Source of the DNA: Tannerella sp.
GTDB lineage: Bacteria > Bacteroidota > Bacteroidia > Bacteroidales > Tannerellaceae
Direction of reading: 5' to 3'
Assembly: GCA_031260095.1 (NCBI GenBank)
Contig: JAIRKN010000174.1
Location: 1 to 6,878 of the forward strand
Length of the DNA stretch: 6,878 nucleotides
Numbering within the stretch: the first letter of the stretch is position 1; each line of letters opens with the position of its first letter. The notes below the pieces were generated by a model. The model saw only the letters and a program-made list of their open reading frames with translations. It was not told the origin of the DNA and ran no database searches. The position numbers and the translations under genes were made by a program. This document shows positions 1-6,878 of the stretch, one piece after another.

Positions 1-41
1 TTGGATAACCCTTGCGTGCGGATTTAAGGTTAATTAAAAAA

Positions 42-71
42 TTGCCGGATGATAATTTTTCCGTATGTTTG
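42..71 (+). promoter_or_regulatory. Bacteroidetes-type promoter for the CoA ligase-flippase unit
   Basis: The -7 element TATGTTTG (64-71) matches the Bacteroidetes sigma-ABfr consensus TAnnTTTG exactly. A TTG at 42-44 stands in for the -33 element, with a 19-bp spacer that falls within the usual range. Transcription would start around 76-79, giving a leader of only about 10 nt before the ATG at 88. The promoter lies inside the longer reading frame that opens at ATG 49, which argues that 49 is not the real start. The assignment rests on motif match only. Confidence 0.6.
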
Positions 72-85
72 TGAAAAATATACGG
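61..85. repeat. Imperfect palindrome over the -7 box (candidate operator)
   Basis: CCGTAT (61-66) is the exact reverse complement of ATACGG (80-85). The pairing continues inward through one G-T mismatch (67/79) and three T-A pairs (68-70 with 76-78), leaving a 5-nt centre, GTGAA. The arms therefore pair over 10 positions, 9 of them perfectly. The palindrome covers the -7 element and the expected transcription start, and ends 2 bp before the ATG at 88. That position suits a repressor site. If transcription began further upstream, it could instead form an RNA hairpin against the start codon. No regulator is visible in the window. Confidence 0.45.
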
Positions 86-87
86 TT

Positions 88-2160
88 ATGATTAATAAAG
101 AACTTATCCATCCGAAAAGCATTGTCGTCGTAGGCGGATCCAATAAAACATCCAAGCCCGGCGGGAATTGTGTCAGGAATCTTATTAACGGGAAGTATAA
201 AGGCGAACTTTATGTGGTCAACGCGAAAGAAACAGAAGTTCAAGGGCTAAAATCTTATCCGGGCGTATCGGATATACCGGATACGACGGATCTGGCGATC
301 ATTTCTATACCGGCCTCATCGTGCCTTGAAACAGTTAGCATCCTTGCAGAAGAAAAAGGTGTGAAAGCGTTTATTATGTATACCGCCGGATTTGGCGAAG
401 AGACAAAAGAAGGAGGAGCGCTCGAACAGAAGATCGTAGAGGTCATCAACAAATCCGGTGGCAGTCTGATCGGACCGAACTGTATTGGCCTTCTGAACAG
501 GTATCATCACAGTCTGTTTACCCTTCCCATTCCTGAGATGGATTCGTTTGGAGCCGATATGGTATCCAGTTCGGGAGGAACGGCGATCTTTATTATGGAG
601 TCTGCTATCAAGAAGGGATTACGTTTCAATTCGGTATGGTCGATCGGAAACGGAGCGCAAACCACCGTTGAGGACGTTCTCGAATATATGGATCTTCATT
701 TTGATCCGGAAAAAGATTCGCGTATCAAACTTCTATACATAGAAAGCATCCGCGACCCGGACAAATTATTGGAACATACCAGTTCGCTGATTCGTAAAGG
801 ATGTAAGATAGCAGCCATCAAATCCGGCGTATCCGAGTCCGGTATCCGTGCCGCGTCATCGCATACCGGCGCTATGGCCAATCCGGATCTGGCGGTAGAG
901 GCGCTCTTCCGTAAAGCAGGAGTCGTACGCTGTTACAGCCGTGAAGAACTGGCTACGATAGGCGCTACCTTTACGCTAAAAGAACTGAAGGGCAAAAACA
1001 TTGCGATAGTGACACATGCCGGAGGCCCGGCAGTCATCCTTACGGACGCTCTTGCCAAAGGAGGTATGGAAATACCCAAACTATCGGATCATCCGTTCGC
1101 AAAGGAATTAAAAAGCAAACTGCTTCCCGGTTCGTCGGTCAGCAATCCGATTGATATTCTGGGTACGGGTGACCCGCTACATCTTGCGACCGCAATTGAT
1201 TATTGCGAAAAAAAATTTAAGGAGATAGACGGAATCGCCGTCATCTTCGGTAGTCCGGGCCTGACACGTGTATATGAGGCGTATGATGTACTGGATAAGA
1301 AAATGCGAACATGCAGCAAGCCCATATTTCCGATTTTACCCTCCGTAAGCACGGCATGGGATGAAACGGACTTTTTCATAAAAAAAGGGCATGTCAATTT
1401 CAGTGATGAAGTGGGGCTGGCCAATGCGCTTACTAAAATACTGAAGACCCCATGCCCGTTAGCGAATAATCTGGAATTGAAAGGAGTAGACATCCCGTTA
1501 ATAAGACGTATCATAGATAATCTACCCGAATCCGGTTATATAGCGCCCAAATATGTACAAATGCTGTTTAAAGCCGCCGGTATTCCGATAGTAGAAGAAT
1601 TGGTTTCGGATCATTGGGAGGAAGTGCGCGATTTTGCAGAAAAAGCCGGTTATCCTGTCGTTGCCAAAGTAGTCGGGCCGGTACATAAATCGGATGTAGG
1701 CGGAGTCGCCCTGAATATCCGTTCACAGGAGCATCTCGAAATCGAATACAAACGGTTAATGAAAATACCGGAAGCTCATTCCGTCATGATCCAACCGATG
1801 CTGAAAGGTATGGAACTGTTTGCCGGCGCTAAATATGAAGAAAAATTCGGTCACCTTGTACTTTGTGGTCTGGGAGGTATTTTTGTAGAAATATTCAAAG
1901 ACGTTGCATCCGGTTTAGCTCCCCTCGCGACGGAAGAAGCGCTATCCATGATCCGTTCGCTGAGAGGGTATAAAGTGTTCGACGGTGCACGCGGGCAAAA
2001 ATGGATAGACGAACTTTCATTTGCAAAAATCATTGTTCATTTATCCGCACTGCTTCGTTTTGCCACCGAAATAAAGGAATTAGATATCAATCCGCTATTA
2101 GCAACAGAAAAAGGTATTATTGCAGTGGATGCGCGAATAAGAATCGAAAAAAGAAGTTGA
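88..2160 (+). CDS. ADP-forming acyl/acetyl-CoA synthetase, fused alpha-beta form
   Basis: Cytoplasmic enzyme of the NDP-forming acyl-CoA synthetase family. It converts acyl-CoA + ADP + Pi to the acid + ATP + CoA, conserving energy at the end of fermentation. Numbered from ATG 88 (690 aa): an N-terminal Rossmann CoA-binding domain (SIVVVGGS at 11-18, about 1-135, ending near IGPNCIGLLN 128-137); succinyl-CoA-ligase-like domains (about 150-455) with the expected phosphohistidine in SHTGAMA (His259, codon 862-864), THAGGP and NPIDI; and a C-terminal ATP-grasp domain (about 485-690) with the second conserved histidine in HKSDVGGV (His533), GLGGIFVE and ELDINPLL. There is no GNAT domain, and both phosphorelay histidines are present, so it resembles a true synthetase rather than a Pat-type protein acetyltransferase. 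ATG 88 was preferred to ATG 49 because family members begin close to this point and a promoter -7 box lies between the two. Acetate is the default substrate; branched or aromatic acids are possible. Confidence 0.88.
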   Translation: MINKELIHPKSIVVVGGSNKTSKPGGNCVRNLINGKYKGELYVVNAKETEVQGLKSYPGVSDIPDTTDLAIISIPASSCLETVSILAEEKGVKAFIMYTAGFGEETKEGGALEQKIVEVINKSGGSLIGPNCIGLLNRYHHSLFTLPIPEMDSFGADMVSSSGGTAIFIMESAIKKGLRFNSVWSIGNGAQTTVEDVLEYMDLHFDPEKDSRIKLLYIESIRDPDKLLEHTSSLIRKGCKIAAIKSGVSESGIRAASSHTGAMANPDLAVEALFRKAGVVRCYSREELATIGATFTLKELKGKNIAIVTHAGGPAVILTDALAKGGMEIPKLSDHPFAKELKSKLLPGSSVSNPIDILGTGDPLHLATAIDYCEKKFKEIDGIAVIFGSPGLTRVYEAYDVLDKKMRTCSKPIFPILPSVSTAWDETDFFIKKGHVNFSDEVGLANALTKILKTPCPLANNLELKGVDIPLIRRIIDNLPESGYIAPKYVQMLFKAAGIPIVEELVSDHWEEVRDFAEKAGYPVVAKVVGPVHKSDVGGVALNIRSQEHLEIEYKRLMKIPEAHSVMIQPMLKGMELFAGAKYEEKFGHLVLCGLGGIFVEIFKDVASGLAPLATEEALSMIRSLRGYKVFDGARGQKWIDELSFAKIIVHLSALLRFATEIKELDINPLLATEKGIIAVDARIRIEKRS

Positions 2161-2163
2161 TCT

Positions 2164-3663
2164 ATGGCAGGAGGAATGAAACGTTTGGCCAAGGATACGG
2201 CTATATACGGACTAAGCAGTATTATCGGACGATTCTTGAACTGGATGCTGGTACCGATGTATACACGTGTACTTGTAAGCGCCGGCGAATATGGCGTCGT
2301 AACCAACCTGTACGGATATACAGCGCTAATTGTCGTATTATTGACGTATGGCATGGAAACCGGCTTTTTCCGCTTTGTAAACAAAAAGGAAGAACAGGAA
2401 CCGGTCCGGGTTTACGCTTCCACATTGTACAGCGTCGCCTTCACCTCCATCCTTTTTATCCTGCTGATCCTGTTTTTCCTGAATCCGATAAGCCGCGCCC
2501 TCCGGTACGAAGCGAATCCGGAATATGTCGGCATGATGGGATGCCTTGTCGCAATTGACGCTTTTTGCTGCATCCCGTTTGCCTATCTTCGTTATAAAAA
2601 CAGGCCGGTTCGCTTTGCAAGCCTGAAATTACTGAGTATCTTTTTCAATATTTTCCTGAATCTGTTTTTCCTGATCCTTTGTCCTAAAATCCATATAAGT
2701 CATCCCGAATGGATTCGTTGGTTTTACAGACCGGATTATGGCGTCGGATATATTTTTATTTCCAATGTATTTACCACAGCATTGACCCTCCTGTTCCTGT
2801 TACCGGAGATACTTTCCGGATTCCGGGCTAAGTTTGACGGACAACGGCTCCGGAAAATACTGCGTTATTCTTTTCCGATACTCATTCTGGGCATTGCCGG
2901 AATACTGAACCAAACTGTTGATAAAATAGTATTCCCGTTTTTATTCGATGATAAAGAATATGCCGATTCGCAACTTGGTATTTATGGCGCCTGTTTTAAG
3001 ATCGCCGTCGTAATGGTTCTGTTCATTCAGGCATTCCGGTATGCTTACGAGCCTTTTATCTTTTCCAAAAACAAAGATCATGACAACAAAAATGCCTACG
3101 TTGAAGCGATGAAATACTTCATCATCTTTTCGCTGGTTATCTTTTTAGGAGTTATGTTCTACCTGGACTTGCTGAAATACTTTGTCGATGAAAAATATTA
3201 TCCGGGATTGGTGGTTGTACCGATCGTCATGTGCGGAGAACTGTTTTTTGGTATCTACTATAACTTATCCGTATGGTACAAACTGACAGACCAAACCAAG
3301 TGGGGCGCGTACTTTTCCATTACCGGCTGTATCACAACGGTAGTGATCCTCATCGGTTTTGTACCTCATTACGGCTTCATCGCATGTGCATGGGCCTCCT
3401 TCGTAAGCAATCTGCTGATGATGCTCCTGTCTTATTTCATCGGACAGAAAAAATTTCCGGTAGCGTATGACCTCCGTTCAGCCTTCCTGTACGGCGCCAT
3501 TGCCACTCTATGTTTTATCGCCGGCATGGCGCCGGAAATAGATTCCGGAATCTTGAGGTGGACTTATCGTACCGTTATTCTTCTAATTTTCGTCGGAATT
3601 ATCATAAAAAAAGACTTCCCCTTGTCCAAAATTTCATTTTTGGGTAAATACTTCAAAAAATGA
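2164..3663 (+). CDS. Polysaccharide flippase, MOP superfamily (Wzx-like)
   Basis: A 499-aa inner-membrane protein expected to flip lipid-linked glycan from the cytoplasmic to the periplasmic face. The sequence shows about 14 hydrophobic segments (roughly 13-33, 45-65, 88-108, 122-142, 152-172, 195-215, 235-255, 273-293, 318-337, 349-369, 383-403, 407-427, 438-456, 468-483), as usual for oligosaccharide flippases. Family-like landmarks are the N-terminal AKDTAIYGLSSIIGRFLNW stretch, LNQTVDKIVFP (248-258) and FRYAYEPF (291-298). It starts 3 bp after the CoA ligase stop, so it is probably co-transcribed. An in-frame ATG at 2176 has AGGAGG just 1 nt upstream, too close to act as a Shine-Dalgarno site. 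The 2164 start keeps the MAGG lead that I recall in Bacteroidales homologues. The exported glycan (O-antigen, capsule or protein glycan) cannot be told from the sequence. Confidence 0.87.
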   Translation: MAGGMKRLAKDTAIYGLSSIIGRFLNWMLVPMYTRVLVSAGEYGVVTNLYGYTALIVVLLTYGMETGFFRFVNKKEEQEPVRVYASTLYSVAFTSILFILLILFFLNPISRALRYEANPEYVGMMGCLVAIDAFCCIPFAYLRYKNRPVRFASLKLLSIFFNIFLNLFFLILCPKIHISHPEWIRWFYRPDYGVGYIFISNVFTTALTLLFLLPEILSGFRAKFDGQRLRKILRYSFPILILGIAGILNQTVDKIVFPFLFDDKEYADSQLGIYGACFKIAVVMVLFIQAFRYAYEPFIFSKNKDHDNKNAYVEAMKYFIIFSLVIFLGVMFYLDLLKYFVDEKYYPGLVVVPIVMCGELFFGIYYNLSVWYKLTDQTKWGAYFSITGCITTVVILIGFVPHYGFIACAWASFVSNLLMMLLSYFIGQKKFPVAYDLRSAFLYGAIATLCFIAGMAPEIDSGILRWTYRTVILLIFVGIIIKKDFPLSKISFLGKYFKK

Positions 3664-3684
3664 ATGGAATATAATACATACATT

Positions 3685-3729
3685 CCCGATTATTTTTTAT
3701 ATTTTTGTCCCCCGATTTAAAATCCCGAT
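3685..3729 (+). repeat. Three direct copies of CCCGAT
   Basis: CCCGAT occurs at 3685-3690, 3711-3716 and 3724-3729, so the starts are 26 and 13 bp apart. The copies surround the candidate -7 box (3700-3707): one in the spacer, one near the expected start site and one in the leader. The third copy also overlaps the small inverted repeat GATTT-A-AAATC (3714-3724). A 6-bp word three times in 45 bp of otherwise AT-rich DNA is notable but short. It could be a regulator binding array or chance. Confidence 0.35.
3700..3707 (+). promoter_or_regulatory. Candidate -7 box upstream of the peptidase gene
   Basis: TATTTTTG matches the Bacteroidetes -7 consensus TAnnTTTG. No TTG or TTTG is present 19-21 bp upstream, so the -33 half is weak or missing and an activator may be needed. 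Transcription would start near 3712-3715, giving a leader of about 45 nt. The stretch just before the ATG at 3760 is A/T-rich (AAAAAAATAATTAAACAG) and has no Shine-Dalgarno sequence, as is usual in this phylum. Confidence 0.4.
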
Positions 3730-3759
3730 AAAACAAGACAAAAAAATAATTAAACAGTT

Positions 3760-5901
3760 ATGAATCTAAAGAAAAAATTAGCCCTCTTATGGTTGCTCTT
3801 CCTGGGAATTAATAATATGTATGCCGACGAAGGCATGTGGATTATCAATGAATTGCATCAACAAAATTTAGCCCGTATGAAAGAGTTGGGTTTTATTCCT
3901 GATTATACCTATCTATATGATAAAGATGCCGCTTGCATGGCAAATGCGGTTGTCATTTTCGGAGGTGGTTGTACGGGTATCACCGTTTCCGAAACCGGAC
4001 TTATTTTTACGAACCATCATTGCGGATATGGCGCCCTCCAGAAATTAAGCAGTGTAGAGCATGATTATCTGAAAAACGGTTTCGTATCTCAAAATAACGA
4101 AGAAGAACTGCCCGTTGAAGGATTAAACGTGCGCTACCTGAAAGAAACCGTGGATGTAACCGATAGCATCGTACCTCAGATCGCGCACATTGAAGATGAA
4201 TACAAACGTATTGCTGCGGCCGATTCAATCGGGGATATTTTATGTAAGACTGTTGGAAAAGACCCGTTTACAGAAGCTGAGATTGTACCTTTTTACAGCA
4301 TGAACCGGTATTATTTAGTTGTGTACAATGTATATCGTGACGTACGCCTTGTGTTCTCCCCCCCTTCCTCTCTCGGAAAATTCGGCGGTGATACCGACAA
4401 CTGGATGTGGCCGCGTCACACCTGTGATTTTTCCGTGTTCCGCGTGTATGCAGACGCAGATAACATGCCCGCAGAATATGATAAAAATAATCAGCCGTAT
4501 CATCCCCGGTTTATTGCAGAAGTTTCTGTACAAGGCTATCAGGACAAGAATTTTGCTATGACCATAGGATTTTCCGGCAGCACAGACCGTTACCTGTCCT
4601 CCTGGGGAGTAGAGCAGCGTGTCGAAAGCATGAACAAACCCCGAATAGAAGTACGCGGCATCAAACAGGAAATATGGCGGAAAGCTATGCAAGCGGATGA
4701 CGCCGTACGAATCAAATACGCGTCTAAATATGCAGGAAGCTCTAATTACTGGAAAAACTCTATCGGAATGAATCGGGGACTTTCCAACCTGAACGTAATC
4801 GAACGGAAGCAACAGGAGGAACAGGCGTTTGATAAATGGGTGGAATCTTCCGGCCGGAAAGAGGCGTATGGAGAAGTCCTGAACATACTTCAGGAGGCGT
4901 ACCAATCCTCCGGTGAAAACCAAAAATATCTGACATTCCTCAGCGAAGCATTTGCCAACGGCACTGAGATTATACGGCTGGCAAGGATTTTCGGGCAGAT
5001 TGACAATAAGGATCTTTCAACAGTCGAAATAGAAGAAATTATGACAGACCGTATCCGCCCTTTCTTCAAAGATTATGAACCGGAATTAGATAAAAAGGTA
5101 CTGGCTGCCATGATGAAAATTGTTAAAGAACGTGTGCCTGCGGATTATCTGCCGGATATTTATCCGGAGATAGACAAAAAATACAAAGGAGACTATGAAC
5201 GTTATGCGGATGATTTATTTGCAAAAACAGCGATCTTGTCCGAAAATAAGATGGTAGAGCTACTGAAAGATCAAAAGAAATATAATAAATATATAAAGAA
5301 AGATCCGGCGGCACAGTTATCTCTGTCGGTGATCATGGCAATTATGGACGTCGCACAATCGGTCAGTGATGCGGAATATGAAATCATAAAAGGAAAACGA
5401 CTTTACTTCGCCGGCCTGCAGGAGATGTACCCCGACAGCATATTATATTCGGATGCAAATTTCACCATGCGTATAAGCTATGGCTCAGTAGGTGGATACC
5501 GCCCTTACGATGCGACATGGTATGATTATTATACAACAGAAAACGGATTATTGGAAAAAGAAGATCCTTCCAGTCGTGAATTTTGGCTTCAACCGGAGAT
5601 CATCGAACTCGTACAAAAACGCAACTTCGGGAAATATGCAAATGAAAGCGGAGAATTGCAACTATGTTTCCTGTCTAACAACGATATCACCGGCGGCAAT
5701 TCGGGCAGTCCCGTATTTTATAAAAACGGCCGGGTCATAGGTCTTGCTTTCGATGGCAACTGGGAAGCTATGAGTGGGGACATTGCGTTTGAACCCGATC
5801 TTCAACGCACAATAAGTGTAGATATCCGGTATGTGTTATGGATCATCGAAAAATGGGGCAAATGCCCCCGAATCATCAACGAACTGAAGTTAATGGAATG
5901 A
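3760..5901 (+). CDS. dpp7: Dipeptidyl peptidase 7-type S46 serine peptidase, exported
   Basis: A 713-aa periplasmic exopeptidase that releases N-terminal dipeptides, with expected preference for hydrophobic residues at P1. A signal peptide is visible: KKK at 4-6, hydrophobic core 7-17, likely cleavage after Ala22 (MYA/DEG). The mature start DEGMW matches the family. The trypsin-like triad is His87 (TNHHCGYG), Asp223 (RHTCDFSVF) and Ser648 (TGGNSGSP). Cys71 and Cys88 match the conserved pair around the histidine. The residue 18 after the serine is Gly666 (FDGNWE); DPP7 has Gly here and DPP11 has Arg, so an Asp/Glu-specific DPP11 is unlikely. Asn214, Trp215, Asn333 and Asp665 match residues that I recall holding the substrate amino terminus in S46 structures. 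P. gingivalis DPP7 is 712 aa and aligns well along the length. Two unusual residues are Cys222 beside the catalytic Asp (usually Gly or Ala) and Ser272 in GFSGSTDRY (usually GFPG). Confidence 0.93.
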   Translation: MNLKKKLALLWLLFLGINNMYADEGMWIINELHQQNLARMKELGFIPDYTYLYDKDAACMANAVVIFGGGCTGITVSETGLIFTNHHCGYGALQKLSSVEHDYLKNGFVSQNNEEELPVEGLNVRYLKETVDVTDSIVPQIAHIEDEYKRIAAADSIGDILCKTVGKDPFTEAEIVPFYSMNRYYLVVYNVYRDVRLVFSPPSSLGKFGGDTDNWMWPRHTCDFSVFRVYADADNMPAEYDKNNQPYHPRFIAEVSVQGYQDKNFAMTIGFSGSTDRYLSSWGVEQRVESMNKPRIEVRGIKQEIWRKAMQADDAVRIKYASKYAGSSNYWKNSIGMNRGLSNLNVIERKQQEEQAFDKWVESSGRKEAYGEVLNILQEAYQSSGENQKYLTFLSEAFANGTEIIRLARIFGQIDNKDLSTVEIEEIMTDRIRPFFKDYEPELDKKVLAAMMKIVKERVPADYLPDIYPEIDKKYKGDYERYADDLFAKTAILSENKMVELLKDQKKYNKYIKKDPAAQLSLSVIMAIMDVAQSVSDAEYEIIKGKRLYFAGLQEMYPDSILYSDANFTMRISYGSVGGYRPYDATWYDYYTTENGLLEKEDPSSREFWLQPEIIELVQKRNFGKYANESGELQLCFLSNNDITGGNSGSPVFYKNGRVIGLAFDGNWEAMSGDIAFEPDLQRTISVDIRYVLWIIEKWGKCPRIINELKLME

Positions 5902-5914
5902 ATAATTGTGCACT

Positions 5915-6878
5915 ATGTTTTTTTCACTGATCGTCCCCATCTATAATCGCCCCGATGAAGCGCGTGAATTGCTGGAAAGCTTATCCGCGCAAACCTATAC
6001 CGACTTCGAACTGGTGTTGGTAGAAGACGGATCAACACAACCCTGTTCGGATGAAGTGGATAAATTCCGCACAAAAATCAATATTAATTACATTGTCAAA
6101 GAAAATTCAGGCCGGAGTGATACACGCAATGCAGGTATAAAAAATGCCAAAGGCGACTATTTCATTTTCTTTGATTCCGATTGTATCATACCTCCCCATT
6201 ATCTTGAAACGGTAAACAAAATGCTTAAAGAAGATTATGCAGATTGTTTCGGAGGCCCTGATAAGGAACACTCCTCTTTCACGATAATGCAAAAGGCCAT
6301 TAACTATGCCATGACGTCGTTCTGGACGACTGGGGGAATACGCGGCGGAAAAGTAAACATGGAAAAGTTTAAACCACGGACATTTAATATGGGATTTTCG
6401 CGGGCTGTTTATGAAAAAACCGGCGGATTTAAAGACATGTACGGAGAAGATATAGATCTGAGCATACGTATAAATAAAGCCGGATTCACGACCAAATTAT
6501 ATCGTGACGCTTATGTATACCATAAACGGCGCGTCAGCCTGAAACGGTTTTACAAACAGGTTCATATTTTCGGGCAGGCGCGTATCAATCTCTATAAACT
6601 ATATCCGGATTCCTTAAAACCGGTACACATGTTGCCGGCGCTTTTTGTGATAGGAAGCATTGTTCTCCTTCTACTCGCTATTTTTATTTCACCCCGCTTC
6701 CTCCTGTTTCCGGTAATTTATCTATTACTCCTGTTTTTTGACTCACTGATAAAAACAAAAAATCTACGCATTGCAGGATTATCTCTGATCACTTCATTCA
6801 TACAAATATTTGGTTATGGAATCGGATTTATAAAATCTTTTGTTCAAAAAATCATATTACGTAAAGGCTTGGAAGATC
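5915..6878 (+). CDS. Family 2 glycosyltransferase with C-terminal membrane segments (3' end outside window)
   Basis: An open frame of 321 codons runs to the window edge without a stop. The N-terminal part is a GT-A fold GT2 enzyme: VPIYNR at 7-12, VEDGS at 36-40 (the more common form is VDDGS), ENSGRSDTRNAGI at 63-75, the metal-binding DSD at 87-89, and the GEDIDL acid motif at 177-182. It probably transfers a sugar from a nucleotide-sugar donor onto a lipid-linked or envelope acceptor at the cytoplasmic face. Hydrophobic segments at about 240-258, 262-276 and 286-305 would anchor it in the inner membrane, and the tail is basic (KSFVQKIILRKG). Related enzymes are often about 325-345 aa, so only a short tail is likely missing. 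It begins 13 bp after the peptidase stop with no promoter visible between, so co-transcription is likely. ATG 5915 is the only good start: an in-frame stop lies at 5903-5905, and only a TTG at 5906 falls between. Donor and acceptor are unknown. Confidence 0.85.
   Translation, partial: MFFSLIVPIYNRPDEARELLESLSAQTYTDFELVLVEDGSTQPCSDEVDKFRTKININYIVKENSGRSDTRNAGIKNAKGDYFIFFDSDCIIPPHYLETVNKMLKEDYADCFGGPDKEHSSFTIMQKAINYAMTSFWTTGGIRGGKVNMEKFKPRTFNMGFSRAVYEKTGGFKDMYGEDIDLSIRINKAGFTTKLYRDAYVYHKRRVSLKRFYKQVHIFGQARINLYKLYPDSLKPVHMLPALFVIGSIVLLLLAIFISPRFLLFPVIYLLLLFFDSLIKTKNLRIAGLSLITSFIQIFGYGIGFIKSFVQKIILRKGLED

Noticed and set aside
1..41. Possible tail of an upstream gene
   Set aside because: Two + strand frames stay open and then stop at 25-27 and 35-37, but fewer than 12 codons are visible, so no gene can be recognised or a frame chosen.
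2001..2558. 185-codon + strand frame across the ligase-flippase junction
   Set aside because: It overlaps two well-supported genes in another frame, and its translation is rich in Arg, Cys and Tyr with no domain-like pattern. It is a shadow frame.
3666..3698. Possible terminator after the flippase: GGAAT/ATTCC stem followed by T-rich DNA
   Set aside because: The stem is only 5 bp with an 11-nt loop, is AT-rich, and has the T run 7 nt away and interrupted. It is too weak to call.
4358..4364. Run of seven C in dpp7 as a phase-variation tract
   Set aside because: It encodes the conserved SPPSS segment in frame. Seven bases is short for a slippage switch, and the frame is intact, so chance codon choice is enough.
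4848..4859. Perfect 12-bp palindrome TTCCGGCCGGAA in dpp7, with another (GATTCCGGAATC) at 3541-3552
   Set aside because: Both lie inside coding sequence, and TTCCGG/CCGGAA words are very frequent throughout the window, so such palindromes are expected by composition.
4315..4923. 202-codon antisense frame inside dpp7
   Set aside because: It lies wholly opposite a conserved peptidase gene, and its sequence resembles no family I know. It is best explained as a shadow of codon bias.

Overview
The window looks like chromosomal DNA from an anaerobic, protein-fermenting member of the Bacteroidetes, most likely order Bacteroidales. Three things suggest this. One gene is a close relative of Porphyromonas gingivalis dipeptidyl peptidase 7. 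The flippase and CoA ligase resemble Bacteroidales proteins. The non-coding DNA carries Bacteroidetes-type -7 boxes (TAnnTTTG), and no start codon has a well-spaced Shine-Dalgarno sequence. The genus cannot be fixed from this sequence.

All four genes lie on the + strand. Positions 1-87 hold a short leader with a good Bacteroidetes promoter (TTG, 19-bp spacer, TATGTTTG), overlapped by an imperfect palindrome. Gene 1 (88-2160) is a fused ADP-forming acyl/acetyl-CoA synthetase. Gene 2 (2164-3663) follows after 3 bp and is a 14-helix polysaccharide flippase of the MOP/Wzx type. A 96-bp gap (3664-3759) holds a second, weaker promoter candidate and three copies of CCCGAT at 13-bp-multiple spacing. 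Gene 3 (3760-5901) is a secreted S46 dipeptidyl peptidase of the DPP7 type. Gene 4 starts 13 bp later at 5915. It is a family 2 glycosyltransferase with a hydrophobic C-terminus and runs off the right edge, probably close to its natural end.

The spacing suggests two transcription units: CoA ligase plus flippase, and peptidase plus glycosyltransferase. Two functional themes interleave. Peptide catabolism is represented by periplasmic release of hydrophobic dipeptides (DPP7) and ATP formation from acyl-CoA end products (CoA ligase). Envelope glycan assembly is represented by the flippase and glycosyltransferase. Any functional link between the themes is inference.

I found no RNA gene, mobile element, CRISPR array or clearly new multi-gene system. 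The more interesting signals are the two promoter regions with their repeats and two unusual residues near the peptidase active site.
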